Shown: positions 54,422 to 63,660, numbered from the stretch's first letter. The stretch is 64,000 nt of DNA from Bacillus sp. OV322 (GCF_900112495.1 NZ_FOMA01000009.1:40702-104701); one strand, 5' to 3'. The notes: generated by a model not told the origin, from the letters alone. Numbers and translations: made by a program.

Positions 54422-55525
54422 ATGAAGGAATCATTGTCATTAAGAGAGACATTCAACAATAGCAGCTATCTATTTGGAGGCCATGGCAATCGTGATGCTG
54501 GCGTACTTAAAGATGCCTTTCAAGATATCGAAGCCACACTGGATAGCGATATTTACGGAAAAGGGAAGGTGATTGAGGATTTCCAGGACAAGATGGCTGC
54601 ATTATTGGGCAAGGAAGCGGCGGTCTTTTTTCCGAGCGGCACGATGGCCCAGCAGATTGCACTCCGGATCTGGTGTGATGAAAAGGGCATAAAGAAAGTT
54701 GCCTATCATCCGTTGAGCCACCTTGAAATTCATGAACAAGATGGCCTGAAAAAGCTGCACAGCATTGAAACAGTTCTTCTTGCAGACAAAACCCGGGTCA
54801 TTGAGCTTGAAGATATCGTCAGCATGGAAGATGAGGTTTCAAGTGTACTGCTTGAGCTGCCTCAGCGGGAAATTGGCGGCCAGCTGCCAAGCTTTGAAAC
54901 ACTGGAGAAAATCTCTGCTTTTTGTCAGGAAAAAAAGATACGCCTTCATCTGGACGGAGCGCGTTTGCTTGAGGTACTTCCTTATTACGGGAAATCTGCT
55001 GCTGAGGTTTGTGCTCTTTTTGACAGTGTGTATATGTCATTTTATAAAGGAATCGGCGGAATTGCAGGGGCGATTCTTGCTGGTAGTGAATCTTTCATTG
55101 AAGAATCAAAGGTCTGGAAAAGACGCTATGGCGGTGATTTAATCAGCCTGTATCCTTATATCATTTCATCGGATTATTATTTCAATCAGCGCTTTGAAAA
55201 GATGCCATTGTATTATGAGCAGGCGATGGTGCTTGCTGGGCACTTCAATTCCTGTGAACATATATCAACACTTCCTGAAGTGCCTGTTTCCAATATGTTT
55301 CACGTGTATTTCCAGCTTCCTGCAGAACAGGCTGAAAAAGTGCTGGCCGAACTTCAGCAGGAAACCGGCATCGGTATCACAAGCTATTTGAACAGCAGCG
55401 GGGAAAATTCCTGCTATTTTGAAATGAGTTTGGGAGATTCTTTTGAAGATATTCCAAAAGAAAAAATCACAGAAGCCTTTGGGCTGCTGAAGGAAAAAGT
55501 GAAAACTGCCACCCTGTCTCAGTAA
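54422..55525 (+). CDS. PLP-dependent threonine aldolase / beta-eliminating lyase family enzyme
   Basis: 367 residues. FPSGTMAQQIALRIWCDEKG (PLP phosphate site), RLHLDGARLLE with the PLP-ring Asp, and Lys of MSFYKGIGGIAGAILAG forming the Schiff base. This is the low-specificity L-threonine aldolase fold; it may split threonine to glycine and acetaldehyde, but related lyases exist. GGCAGGCG precedes the ATG. Confidence 0.9.
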   Translation: MKESLSLRETFNNSSYLFGGHGNRDAGVLKDAFQDIEATLDSDIYGKGKVIEDFQDKMAALLGKEAAVFFPSGTMAQQIALRIWCDEKGIKKVAYHPLSHLEIHEQDGLKKLHSIETVLLADKTRVIELEDIVSMEDEVSSVLLELPQREIGGQLPSFETLEKISAFCQEKKIRLHLDGARLLEVLPYYGKSAAEVCALFDSVYMSFYKGIGGIAGAILAGSESFIEESKVWKRRYGGDLISLYPYIISSDYYFNQRFEKMPLYYEQAMVLAGHFNSCEHISTLPEVPVSNMFHVYFQLPAEQAEKVLAELQQETGIGITSYLNSSGENSCYFEMSLGDSFEDIPKEKITEAFGLLKEKVKTATLSQ

Positions 55526-55528
55526 CAC

Positions 55529-55560
55529 AAAAAACCACGTTCCTGTGAACGTGGTTTTTT
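55529..55560. terminator. Bidirectional terminator between aldolase and SulP genes
   Basis: AAAAAACCACGTTC / GAACGTGGTTTTTT perfect hairpin. Confidence 0.92.
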
Positions 55561-55571
55561 GCTTCATAGTT

Positions 55572-57035
55572 TTACTTGGTAGCTTCAGCAGCATTAATGA
55601 CAGCCAGTTTATCCATCAGCTTGGTACTGGCGGAATTCAATCCTTTAATATGCACTTTTACGCCATTTTGCCTGTACTTTAACACAACTTTATCAATGGC
55701 GCCTACGGCTGAATCATCCCAAAGATGTGTGTTGGATAAGTCGAGATCCATTTCAGAAATTTCTTCTTTAAAATCGAATTGATCCACAAAATCAGTAACA
55801 GAAGCAAAGAAAAGCTGGCCGTACACTTTATAGGTTTTCTTATGTGAATCTGCACCCGTTAGAGTTTTTACTTCAACCTTGGACATTTTGGAAGCAAAGA
55901 AAATGGCGCTTAAAATAACACCCGTTACTACTCCAATAGATAGGTTGTCCGTTGCAACAACCGTAATCACGGTAACGACCATTACGGCTGTATCTGTAAT
56001 GGGCATGATCGGCAATTTCCTGAGAGATGACCAGTCAAAGGTTCCGATACAAACCATAATCATGACGGCCACTAAGGCAGCCATCGGGATTTTTACAAGA
56101 ACATCGTTTAAAGCAACAATTAAAATCATTAAAAAGACAGCTGCGACAAAGGTGGAAAGTCTTCCCCGGCCGCCAGACCTGACGTTTATGCCGGATTGGC
56201 CGATCATCGCGCAGCCTGCCATGCCGCCGAATAATCCTGAAGCAATATTGGCTATCCCCTGGCCGCGTGCTTCCCTGTTTTTGTCACTTGATGTGTCTGT
56301 CAGGTCATCCACGATCTGGGCAGTCAAAAGGGATTCAATCAGCCCTACCAAAGCTATTCCCAGCGAGTATGGAAAAATGATACGGAGTGTCTCCAGGTTA
56401 AACGGTACATCCGGAATAAAGAATGTAGGCAGAGACTGGCTTAAACTGCCCAAATCTCCAATTGTGCGTACATGCGCTCCGGTTGCAACAGCAATAATAG
56501 TAATCACAATGATTGCGACCAGCGGTGAAGGCACAGCCTTCGTAATTCGCGGGAACAAATATATAATTGCTAAGCCTCCGGCAACCATTGCATACATCAC
56601 CCATGTTGCTCCTTGAAAATGGGTCACTTGTGCCATGAATATCAGGATGGCCAGTGAATTAACAAAGCCCGTCATAACAGACCGCGGTATGAACTTCATT
56701 AGTCGTGCTATCTTCAAAGATCCGAAAATAATTTGGATAATGCCTGTCAGGATCGTAGCTGCAAGCAAATACTGCAGGCCATGACCTTTCACCAAGCCGC
56801 CCATCAATAAGGCAGTGGCACCAGTTGCAGCTGAAATCATCGCAGGCCTGCCGCCCACAAAGGCGATGACAAGAGCAATGCAAAAGGAAGCATATAAACC
56901 AACCATCGGATTGACTCCTGCAATAATAGAAAAACCAATCGCTTCCGGAACCAATGCAAATGCTACGACCAGACCAGAAAGAATATCACCCCTGATATTC
57001 CCAAACCATTCATATTTAATTTTTTGCAAATCCAA
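55572..57035 (-). CDS. SulP family anion transporter with STAS domain
   Basis: 487 residues. Ten or more membrane segments begin [35 protein letters not shown], the SulP signature; [36 protein letters not shown] follows. The C-terminal STAS domain (about 385-480: [54 protein letters not shown]) regulates transport. May carry sulfate, bicarbonate or another anion. Confidence 0.93.
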   Translation of the reverse strand: MDLQKIKYEWFGNIRGDILSGLVVAFALVPEAIGFSIIAGVNPMVGLYASFCIALVIAFVGGRPAMISAATGATALLMGGLVKGHGLQYLLAATILTGIIQIIFGSLKIARLMKFIPRSVMTGFVNSLAILIFMAQVTHFQGATWVMYAMVAGGLAIIYLFPRITKAVPSPLVAIIVITIIAVATGAHVRTIGDLGSLSQSLPTFFIPDVPFNLETLRIIFPYSLGIALVGLIESLLTAQIVDDLTDTSSDKNREARGQGIANIASGLFGGMAGCAMIGQSGINVRSGGRGRLSTFVAAVFLMILIVALNDVLVKIPMAALVAVMIMVCIGTFDWSSLRKLPIMPITDTAVMVVTVITVVATDNLSIGVVTGVILSAIFFASKMSKVEVKTLTGADSHKKTYKVYGQLFFASVTDFVDQFDFKEEISEMDLDLSNTHLWDDSAVGAIDKVVLKYRQNGVKVHIKGLNSASTKLMDKLAVINAAEATK

Positions 57036-57302
57036 CCAAATACACCTCTTCTAATAATTTGTTTGACTTTCAACTCTCATGAAAGCCGGGGCCGTTTTAG
57101 ACAGTTGCAATTATACCTGATTGCTGCATATTTGTTAACTGTCATGTAAACGCGAACATGTTAGATTTCTTCAAACTAGCTCTTTAATACTTATCTATCA
57201 GCCACGTTTTATAGCGAAGGATATTAGCTGAAAAAAGGGATATCTTTAACTATCTTGAATAATAAGATGTAGATGAATTCATAAAGAAAAGGGGTTTCCT
57301 TA

Positions 57303-58153
57303 GTGATAGAGCCTAGATCAAGATTTGAAACAATTGGCGGGATGGAAGTTCATTTTACGGAATGGGGGACCCGGGGAACCCGGCTGTGGTTTGCTGGCAT
57401 GGTCTGACCAGGAATGGGCGGGACTTTGATATCCTGGCAAGTCATCTGGCTGACAGGTATTATGTGATTTGCCCTGATACCATCGGGCGCGGACAAAGCG
57501 AATGGAGCACGGACCCTGAAAGAGATTACCGCTTTGAAACGTACAGCAATCTTGCCATCAGGTTATTGAATCATCTTGGGATTGAAAAGGTCCGCTGGGT
57601 GGGAACTTCGATGGGGGGCGCAATCGGCATCCGTGTCAGCGGCACACCTGCCCATCAGCACAGGATTACACACTTGGTATTAAATGATATTGGGGCAGGT
57701 GCTTCTGAAAACCGTGTAGAGGATATTGAAGGAATAAGCCGGATCATCAGCTATGTTGGAGCTCCTCCTGCATTCAAAACCTTCACAGAATTAAAAAATT
57801 ATTATAAAAGTATTTACAGGACATTCGGTCTTTCGAATGAGCAGGAATGGACAGATTTTACCCTGAATTCGCAAAGACGAAGAGATGATGGCAAGGTCAG
57901 CCCGGATTATGACCCCAATATCTCGCTTCAATTCCAGCATACCGAAGACCTGGATTTATGGGGGCACTGGGATAAAATCAAAGCGGATATTCTGCTCACC
58001 CGCGGTGAGATATCTGATGTTCTGCCGCTTAATATTGCGCAGAAAATGGAGCAGAAACAAAACTGTGAAATGCGCACGATTCCAAAACTTGGCCATGCCC
58101 CTGCATTAAATACCGAAGAGCAAATCATCATGATTCAGGAGTTTCTTAGATGA
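57303..58153 (+). pseudogene. Alpha/beta hydrolase, one frameshift at a G run
   Basis: GTG 57303 (AAAAGGGG upstream) opens VIEPRSRFETIGGMEVHFTEWG; at GGAATGGGGGACC the frame moves, and GDPGNPAVVCWHGLTRNGRDFDILASHLADRYYVICPDTIGRGQS continues to 58153. Nucleophile Ser in WVGTSMGGAIG, His in LGHAPALN. Removing one G restores a ~283-residue hydrolase. ATG 57362 alone would start inside the domain. A G5 run makes a read error quite possible. Confidence 0.82.
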
Positions 58154-58195
58154 TTGAAAGCCTTATATTTATTGGGGGATAACTGCGAGTGATTT

Positions 58196-58492
58196 TTATT
58201 GGATGATAAAATAATACAAAAACATCATGCAAAATATTCCGAAAATATGCCAGCCTTGGCCCACAGCAATATTTTTCTTTCCAAGCAGCCTGCTTAATAC
58301 AATTTCTAAGCAACTGAAAAATAAACAGCTTATTAAGAGAAAAAGAATAATTAATAATACAGATGTATAGGTCCATTTTCTGACAGCATATGCTGATGAA
58401 AAATAGACAACAACCAAAAGGCCAAGGGGATTAGAAATCAGCCCGCTTACGTTATATTGGATTTTTTTAAATAAAAGTTTTTTTATATTCAA
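58196..58492 (-). CDS. Small membrane protein of unknown function
   Basis: 98 residues from TTG 58492 with GAGGAGG six bases upstream (ATG 58507 would overlap that site). Three hydrophobic segments. No family recognised. Confidence 0.6.
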   Translation of the reverse strand: MNIKKLLFKKIQYNVSGLISNPLGLLVVVYFSSAYAVRKWTYTSVLLIILFLLISCLFFSCLEIVLSRLLGKKNIAVGQGWHIFGIFCMMFLYYFIIQ

Positions 58493-58658
58493 ATTCGTCC
58501 TCCTCATCTTATGCAATTTTCTAAATTATATAATAAATGTATTTTTTTTACAAAGCTGCTCATTAGCTTTAAGGGTGCAATGAATATTTTGGATATATGG
58601 GTAATATTCTTAGAAAGGTACAATTTTGTGAAGGGTAATCCATTTAGGAGGAAACCGT

Positions 58659-58733
58659 ATGGAATGGTATGTATGGTTTGCCGTAATTATTGCTGTTGTT
58701 ATCATTGGATTCAAGTCATTTAAACGGAAATAA
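58659..58733 (+). CDS. 24-residue membrane peptide
   Basis: ATG 58659 follows TTTAGGAGGAAACC, an excellent ribosome site. The product EWYVWFAVIIAVVIIGFKSFKRK (after Met) is one membrane span with a basic cytoplasmic tail. Too short for family assignment. Confidence 0.5.
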   Translation: MEWYVWFAVIIAVVIIGFKSFKRK

Positions 58734-58792
58734 ATAACTGCGGGTTCAATTATTGAAATCTAGCATCCTTCAAATTCAAGGAGGTTACCCAT

Positions 58793-59746
58793 TTGAAAGC
58801 AGCCATTTATCATTCCTATGGATCTCCCGAAGTCTTGCAGATAAGGGATGTTGATAAGCCGGCCATCAAGGATGAAGATAGAGTATTAATTAAAGTGGCT
58901 GCCGCTTCAGTGAATCAGTATGACACTTTGTATAGAAAAGGGTATCTTCCTACTAGATTAGAAAATGGTTTTACAAAGCCAAAAACACCCATTCTGGGGA
59001 TAGATGTTGCAGGGACCGTTGAAGCAGTTGGAAAAGAGGTTCAAAAATTCAAGGTTGGCGACCGTGTTTTCGGAAGCTGTGTTGGCTCCCATGCAGAATA
59101 TGTCTGCCCGCGGCAAAGTGTTTTAAGCCATATGCCTGATAACGCAAGGTTTGAAGAGGCAGCCGCTATCCCGTGTGCGGCGCAGACTGCACTGCAGGCA
59201 TTGCGGGATACAGCACATATTAAAGAGGGGGATAAGGTATTAATCTACGGTGCATCAGGAGGTGTCGGCCACTTTGCCGTTCAGCTTGCCAGATACTTCG
59301 GAGCGGAGGTTACCGCCGTTTGCAGCGCCACAAATATGGGCTGGGTTAAAGACTTAGGAGCCCATCATGTAATTGATTATACGGAAGAAGACTTTTCTCA
59401 TAATGGAGAGACGTATAATATCATACTTGATGCTGTCGGAAAGAGGACCTTTTTCAGCTGCTTGCGTTCTCTTGACGAGAAGGGGATTTATATAACGGAA
59501 CATGCACTCTACCCCAAGTATCATCCCATTCAATTGATGCTCGGTTCCCTGATAGGCACAAAGAAGGCAAAAATTCACCTTGCAAAACCGGCTGACAGTG
59601 ATTTGGATCTATTGCGGGAGCTTGTAGAAAAAGAAGAAATAAAACCTATAGTTGAAAAATACTTTTCTTTAGATGAAATTGCAGAGGCACATAGACACGT
59701 TGAAAGCGGGAGGACTAAGGGCAAGGTTGTTCTAAAGATTAAATGA
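58793..59746 (+). CDS. Zinc-independent quinone oxidoreductase-type MDR protein
   Basis: 317 residues from TTG 58793 (AAGGAGGTTACCC upstream). GroES-like domain (YHSYGSPEVLQIRDVDKPAIKDEDRVLIKVAAASVNQYDTLYRKG), then Rossmann motif VLIYGASGGVGHFAVQLARYFGAEVTAV. No zinc-ligand Cys set. Likely reduces quinones or enals with NADPH. Confidence 0.92.
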   Translation: MKAAIYHSYGSPEVLQIRDVDKPAIKDEDRVLIKVAAASVNQYDTLYRKGYLPTRLENGFTKPKTPILGIDVAGTVEAVGKEVQKFKVGDRVFGSCVGSHAEYVCPRQSVLSHMPDNARFEEAAAIPCAAQTALQALRDTAHIKEGDKVLIYGASGGVGHFAVQLARYFGAEVTAVCSATNMGWVKDLGAHHVIDYTEEDFSHNGETYNIILDAVGKRTFFSCLRSLDEKGIYITEHALYPKYHPIQLMLGSLIGTKKAKIHLAKPADSDLDLLRELVEKEEIKPIVEKYFSLDEIAEAHRHVESGRTKGKVVLKIK

Positions 59747-59817
59747 CCATATAAATAAACAAACAAAACTGGTAGGTGGAATAGATAAATAATTTTTAAC
59801 ATTTTTTTAAATAATAT

Positions 59818-59846
59818 TTGCAAAATGCAAGTATTGTTTGTAAAAT
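59818..59846 (+). promoter_or_regulatory. Box A: MarR-type operator on the -35 of the first ars-region promoter
   Basis: The 13-bp palindrome TTGCAAAATGCAA (59818-59830) contains the -35 TTGCAA; 17 bp later is TAAAAT (59841-59846). It is one of three copies of TTGCAA-W-WTGCAA in 820 bp around the MarR gene. Confidence 0.75.
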
Positions 59847-59885
59847 AAAAACAAGGAAATTAATTCCTAGAGAGCGGGTGATTTT

Positions 59886-60092
59886 ATGACAGTAAATCGT
59901 TCTGGTGATTTGTCTCCGCAATATTTGGAAGCATATTTTAAATTGGTCATGGCGTCGCGCCAGTTCCATCTCGATGAGGCAAAGGAATATATAGAGAGTA
60001 CCTTTTTTAACGGCAATCCCTTATCATTTGGAGAACAAACAAATCGGCGGTTTATTGAAGCATATCTGAAAATAAAAGAAGGAAAGTCTTGA
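59886..60092 (+). CDS. 68-residue protein in the MarR-arsI region
   Basis: ATG 59886 with AGCGGGTG upstream. Mostly helical and without Cys: TVNRSGDLSPQYLEAYFKLVMASRQFHLDEAKEYIESTFFNGNPLSFGEQTNRRFIEAYLKIKEGKS. No family recognised. It is preceded by box A and followed by box B, so it is in the same regulon as the MarR gene. Confidence 0.65.
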   Translation: MTVNRSGDLSPQYLEAYFKLVMASRQFHLDEAKEYIESTFFNGNPLSFGEQTNRRFIEAYLKIKEGKS

Positions 60093-60099
60093 AGTATAT

Positions 60100-60128
60100 T
60101 TGCAATTTGCAATTGTATAAAGTATAAA
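60100..60128 (+). promoter_or_regulatory. Box B: operator and promoter of the MarR gene
   Basis: TTGCAATTTGCAA (60100-60112) contains the -35; 17 bp later TATAAA (60123-60128). This implies MarR autorepression. Confidence 0.75.
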
Positions 60129-60147
60129 TGAAAGTGCGGTGAAATGA

Positions 60148-60600
60148 ATGGAAACTGAAAACCTGCGAGGTCTTTTTCAGCTTTTGACAAGGCGTTTTGG
60201 ACTATTAAATAAAAATTGCTGCAGTGCTGGAGGGATGGATGTTACTCTTGTGCAAAGCCATATTCTTTATGAAGTACAGCGTCAGCACCAGCCGTCGATT
60301 CAGCAAATTGCAGACACATTGGGAACAGACATCACAACGTTCAGCAGACAAATCCAATCACTCATAAAAATGAAACTAGTGCAAAAAACGCCGGATCTTT
60401 CTGACCGAAGAATCTCCATCCTTTCTTTAACGGAAAAAGGAATGGAAATCAATGAATCCATTGAACAGCAGATGAATGATTATTTGAATGAAATTTTTTC
60501 TACAATGAATGAATTTGAAAAAGAAACTGTGATTCGTTCTTTAACTCTGCTGAATGATCGCATGAGAAATTCTTCAGTATGCTGCACCGCTCCTTTTTAG
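60148..60600 (+). CDS. MarR family regulator with two vicinal Cys pairs
   Basis: 150 residues. MarR winged helix: VTLVQSHILYEVQRQHQPSIQQIADTLGTDITTFSRQIQSLIKMKLVQKTPDLSDRRISILSLTEKG. Cys pairs C24-C25 (LLNKNCCSAGG, in the N-terminal helix region) and C145-C146 (SSVCCTAPF, C-terminus) are unusual in MarR proteins but would suit binding of trivalent arsenicals. It precedes arsI and is bracketed by boxes A, B and C. Arsenic sensing is inferred. Confidence 0.85.
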   Translation: METENLRGLFQLLTRRFGLLNKNCCSAGGMDVTLVQSHILYEVQRQHQPSIQQIADTLGTDITTFSRQIQSLIKMKLVQKTPDLSDRRISILSLTEKGMEINESIEQQMNDYLNEIFSTMNEFEKETVIRSLTLLNDRMRNSSVCCTAPF

Positions 60601-60627
60601 TCAAAAATGAGATCTAAACCCTATTAC

Positions 60628-60640
60628 TTGCAAATTGCAA
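60628..60640 (+). promoter_or_regulatory. Box C: MarR-type operator before the Cys-tail gene and arsI
   Basis: TTGCAAATTGCAA, the third copy. The TTGCAA would again be a -35; the -10 is poor at 17 bp (TAATAG is nearby). Confidence 0.7.
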
Positions 60641-60704
60641 ATAATAGCTTTGAAAGGGGTGATATGAACGTAAGTAATCTAGTTTAAGAAGGGGAGGAGA
60701 TATC

Positions 60705-60878
60705 ATGTTTAATGAATTTGAAGCTGAAATCATGGTGAAAGCGAAAATGGAAGAGCATGAGAAGTATATTAACAGGTTGTCTCGCAGCAAAAGGAAAAAT
60801 CACATCCTGTCTTTCTGGATCAAAAAGGTGCTGTACAGGGAAAATCGTAACACACTTATCGATTGCTGCTGTGAATGA
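60705..60878 (+). CDS. 57-residue basic protein ending in Cys-Cys-Cys-Glu
   Basis: ATG 60705 with GGGGAGGAG seven bases upstream. The sequence is highly charged and helical (FNEFEAEIMVKAKMEEHEKYINRLSRSKRKNHILSFWIKKVLYRENRNTLIDCCCE). Its only Cys residues are the three at the C-terminus. It lies between box C and arsI, 48 bp before the latter. Not a family I know; a thiol-rich metalloid-binding tail is a possibility. Confidence 0.65.
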   Translation: MFNEFEAEIMVKAKMEEHEKYINRLSRSKRKNHILSFWIKKVLYRENRNTLIDCCCE

Positions 60879-60925
60879 ATAGCTTTCATATGCAAAAACA
60901 AATAGATGAATAGAGGAGAGATACA

Positions 60926-61345
60926 ATGAATATGCATGTCGGAATCAATGTAACCAATCTCGCGAAATCCATCGAGTTTTACCAAAAGGTGTTTAACGAA
61001 AAGCCTGTTAAATTAAAAGAGGATTATGCGAAATTTTTATTGAATGATCCAGGGTTGAATTTCACGCTCAACCTAAAAGATAGTGTCTCGGGAAATCAGG
61101 TAGGCCACTTTGGCTTTCAGGTTGAGGATGCTAACGAAGTACTGCACCATAAAACACGTTTAGAAAAAGAAGGATTTTTTACCCGCGAAGAAATGGATGT
61201 TACCTGCTGCTATGCCACACAGGATAAATTCTGGGTAACAGATCCTGACGGAAATGAGTGGGAATTTTTCTTTACAAAAGGTGATGCAGATAATGTGGAT
61301 ACAGCAGATAAGTCTTGCTGCACTGAAAAAGCGGAACTGAAATAA
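60926..61345 (+). CDS. arsI: ArsI, organoarsenical C-As lyase (VOC dioxygenase)
   Basis: 139 residues, VOC fold. Fe(II) ligands H4, H61 and E113 are placed as in ArsI; the vicinal Cys pair C94-C95 in MDVTCCYATQDKFWVTDPDGNEWEFF binds the trivalent arsenical; C131-C132 lie in the tail (DKSCCTE). ArsI breaks the C-As bond of methylarsenite or trivalent aromatic arsenicals, giving As(III), which the arsB pump downstream can extrude. Start ATG 60926 is preceded by GAGGAGAG. Confidence 0.92.
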   Translation: MNMHVGINVTNLAKSIEFYQKVFNEKPVKLKEDYAKFLLNDPGLNFTLNLKDSVSGNQVGHFGFQVEDANEVLHHKTRLEKEGFFTREEMDVTCCYATQDKFWVTDPDGNEWEFFFTKGDADNVDTADKSCCTEKAELK

Positions 61346-61391
61346 ATACTATATTCCGTCAAGTTAAGCTGACATTGCCCCTTATTTAATC

Positions 61392-61422
61392 TGCATCTTC
61401 CCCAAAAGGAGGATGCTTTTTT
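61392..61422 (+). terminator. Terminator of the arsI transcript
   Basis: GCATC.TTCC-N-GGA.GGATGC then T6; it separates arsI from the arsR operon. Confidence 0.8.
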
Positions 61423-61444
61423 CATTTGCTATAAAAAACATGGA

Positions 61445-61468
61445 CTTATATAAGGGTTTACTTATATA
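61445..61468. promoter_or_regulatory. ArsR-type operator
   Basis: TATATAAG-N6-CTTATATA (61447-61468), perfect 8-bp arms, and a nested palindrome CTTATATAAG (61445-61454), in the leader of arsR. Typical ArsR/SmtB imperfect 12-2-12-like sites have this ATA-rich form. Confidence 0.7.
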
Positions 61469-61520
61469 CTGTTTCTTATATTAAGAGAATTCTTATCTGC
61501 TATTAACAGAGGAGGTTTAT

Positions 61521-61871
61521 ATGCAGCCAAAGCAGGAAATGGATATTGAAACATCAGCCCGGCTTTTAAAGCTGCTGGGTGATAAAACACGTTTGTCCAT
61601 GGTGAAGATTATGTCTGAGTATGAGTGCTGCGTTTGTGAATTTACAGATCTATTTGATATGAGCCAGCCTGCAATCAGCCAGCATCTAAAAAAGTTAAAG
61701 GACGCGGGGGCTGTTAGTGAAGCTCGCAGGGGGCAATGGATCTTTTATTCGTTAAATCAGGATTCCTCTTATTATGGATTTATTTCAAACATCATTAGGG
61801 ATTTGCCAAAACAAAGCGATAAATTAGAGAAGATAGAAAAGCAGGGGAAAAGAATTGCCTGCTGCAAATAA
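61521..61871 (+). CDS. arsR: ArsR, arsenite-responsive repressor
   Basis: 116 residues. The metalloid site ECCVCEF (C36, C37, C39) matches the ELCVCDL motif in the alpha-3 helix, with one extra Cys; recognition helix FDMSQPAISQHLKKLKDAGAV; a second CC at the C-terminus (IACCK). As(III) binding should release it from the operator at 61445. First gene of arsR-arsB-arsC. Confidence 0.95.
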   Translation: MQPKQEMDIETSARLLKLLGDKTRLSMVKIMSEYECCVCEFTDLFDMSQPAISQHLKKLKDAGAVSEARRGQWIFYSLNQDSSYYGFISNIIRDLPKQSDKLEKIEKQGKRIACCK

Positions 61872-61883
61872 GGAGATGCAAGG

Positions 61884-63182
61884 TTGGTCACAGTTATATT
61901 AGCTTGTTTCATTTTTATATTTACCATAACGCTTGTCATCTGGCAGCCAAAGAATTTATCCATTGGCTGGTCAGCCTGCGGAGGTGCGTTTCTTGCTTTA
62001 TTAGCAGGAGTTGTCGACTTTCATGATGTTATTAGCGTTACACACATTGTATGGAATGCAACACTTGCCTTTATCGGAATTATTATTATTTCCCTTGTTT
62101 TAGATGAAATTGGTTTCTTTGAATGGGCGGCTTTGCATATGGCAAGAGCTGCTAAAGGAAATGGATTAAAAATGTTTATATATGTCAGTCTGCTGGGAGC
62201 AGTAGTATCCGGGCTTTTTGCCAATGACGGAGCAGCTCTTATTCTGACACCAATTGTTCTGGCAATGGTCAGAAACCTGGAGCTTGACGATAAAATGATT
62301 TTCCCATTTATCATGGCGAGCGGGTTTATTGCCGATACGACTTCATTGCCGCTTGTCGTGAGCAACCTGGTGAATATTGTTTCTGCTGATTTCTTTGGAA
62401 TCGGATTTATACAATATGCTTCAAGGATGATTATCCCAAATCTGTTTTCCTTGGCAGCCAGCATCTTGGTCCTGTTTTTATATTTTCGGAAAAGTATTCC
62501 AAAAAAATATAATCCTGATACCATCAAAAGGCCGGCTGAGGCCATAAAAGATCAGCTGATGTTCCGGCTGTCCTGGATCGTGTTAGCTGTTCTATTAATT
62601 GGATATTTCATTAGTGAGTTATGGAATGTGCCCGTTTCATTTATAACGGGGGTTATCGCCATTTTCTTTTTGTTTATGGCAAAACGGAGCTCTGCAGTTA
62701 GAGTCAAACACGTTATTAAGAGTGCCCCGTGGGCCATTGTGTTCTTTTCCATTGGCATGTATGTCGTTGTATACGGATTAAGAAATGCGGGGCTGACAAA
62801 TGTTCTAGGAGATGTGATAGACTCAGCAGCCCAGCACGGCTTGTTCATTGGAACGGTTTCAATGGGATTCATTGCCGCGATTCTATCTTCTGTCATGAAC
62901 AATATGCCGACTGTCATGATTGATGCTCTTGCCATTTCACACACACATGCTTCTGGAGTAATAAAAGAAGGACTTATTTATGCTAATGTTATCGGTTCTG
63001 ATTTGGGGCCGAAGATTACACCAATCGGTTCTCTTGCTACATTATTATGGCTTCATGTACTATCGCAAAAAGGAGTCAGGATATCCTGGGGGTCGTATTT
63101 TAAAACGGGAATTATTTTAACCATACCTACTTTATTCATTACACTGGCCGGTTTATATATTTGGCTGATTATTATCCACTAA
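61884..63182 (+). CDS. arsB: ArsB, arsenite efflux transporter
   Basis: 432 residues from TTG 61884 (AAGGAG upstream), 12 gap after arsR. About 11-12 membrane segments; [51 protein letters not shown] and [19 protein letters not shown] follow the ArsB/NhaD pattern. Pumps As(III)/Sb(III) out of the cell. Confidence 0.94.
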   Translation: MVTVILACFIFIFTITLVIWQPKNLSIGWSACGGAFLALLAGVVDFHDVISVTHIVWNATLAFIGIIIISLVLDEIGFFEWAALHMARAAKGNGLKMFIYVSLLGAVVSGLFANDGAALILTPIVLAMVRNLELDDKMIFPFIMASGFIADTTSLPLVVSNLVNIVSADFFGIGFIQYASRMIIPNLFSLAASILVLFLYFRKSIPKKYNPDTIKRPAEAIKDQLMFRLSWIVLAVLLIGYFISELWNVPVSFITGVIAIFFLFMAKRSSAVRVKHVIKSAPWAIVFFSIGMYVVVYGLRNAGLTNVLGDVIDSAAQHGLFIGTVSMGFIAAILSSVMNNMPTVMIDALAISHTHASGVIKEGLIYANVIGSDLGPKITPIGSLATLLWLHVLSQKGVRISWGSYFKTGIILTIPTLFITLAGLYIWLIIIH

Positions 63183-63205
63183 CCACTATAAAAGGAGCAA
63201 ACAAC

Positions 63206-63625
63206 ATGGCTGAAAAAACGATTTATTTCTTATGTACAGGAAATTCCTGCCGCAGCCAAATGGCAGAAGGCTTTGGGAAAAAATATCTTGCTGAAGGATG
63301 GAGAGTCCTAAGCGCAGGCATTGAAGCGCACGGATTGAACCCGAAAGCTGTTAAAGCAATGAATGAAGCGGGCATCGATATTTCCGGCCAAACCTCGGAT
63401 ATTATTGATAATGAAATTTTGAATTCTGCAGATATGATTGTTACCCTCTGCGGTGATGCTGCAGACAAATGTCCGATGACACCGCCGCATATTAGGCGGG
63501 AACACTGGGGCTTTGATGATCCTGCTAAAGCACAAGGAACAGATGAAGAAAAATGGGCCGTTTTCCAGCGTGTACGTGATGAAATCGGAGAACGCATCAA
63601 CAGATTTGCGGAAAGCGGGGAATAA
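63206..63625 (+). CDS. arsC: ArsC, thioredoxin-coupled arsenate reductase
   Basis: 139 residues from ATG 63206 (AAAAGGAG upstream). The phosphatase-like loop C10-TGNSC15-R16, and C82 and C89 ([12 protein letters not shown]) form the three-Cys cascade of the thioredoxin class; WGFDDPAKA is conserved. Reduces As(V) to As(III) for ArsB. Last gene of the operon. Confidence 0.97.
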   Translation: MAEKTIYFLCTGNSCRSQMAEGFGKKYLAEGWRVLSAGIEAHGLNPKAVKAMNEAGIDISGQTSDIIDNEILNSADMIVTLCGDAADKCPMTPPHIRREHWGFDDPAKAQGTDEEKWAVFQRVRDEIGERINRFAESGE

Positions 63626-63660
63626 CGGAAAAGAGGATTATCCAGGTCCTTGCTATATCT

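Noticed and set aside
55879..56616. 245-codon plus-strand open frame
   Set aside because: It is antisense to the clear SulP gene, lacks a ribosome site and has the composition of a shadow frame.
59886..60092. 68-residue protein as an antitoxin or toxin
   Set aside because: No partner gene of toxin-antitoxin type; the context is arsenic and MarR control, and no motif supports a toxin role.
62021..62545. 174-codon minus-strand frame in arsB (also 62552-62944)
   Set aside because: Antisense shadow of a membrane-protein gene with strongly biased codons.
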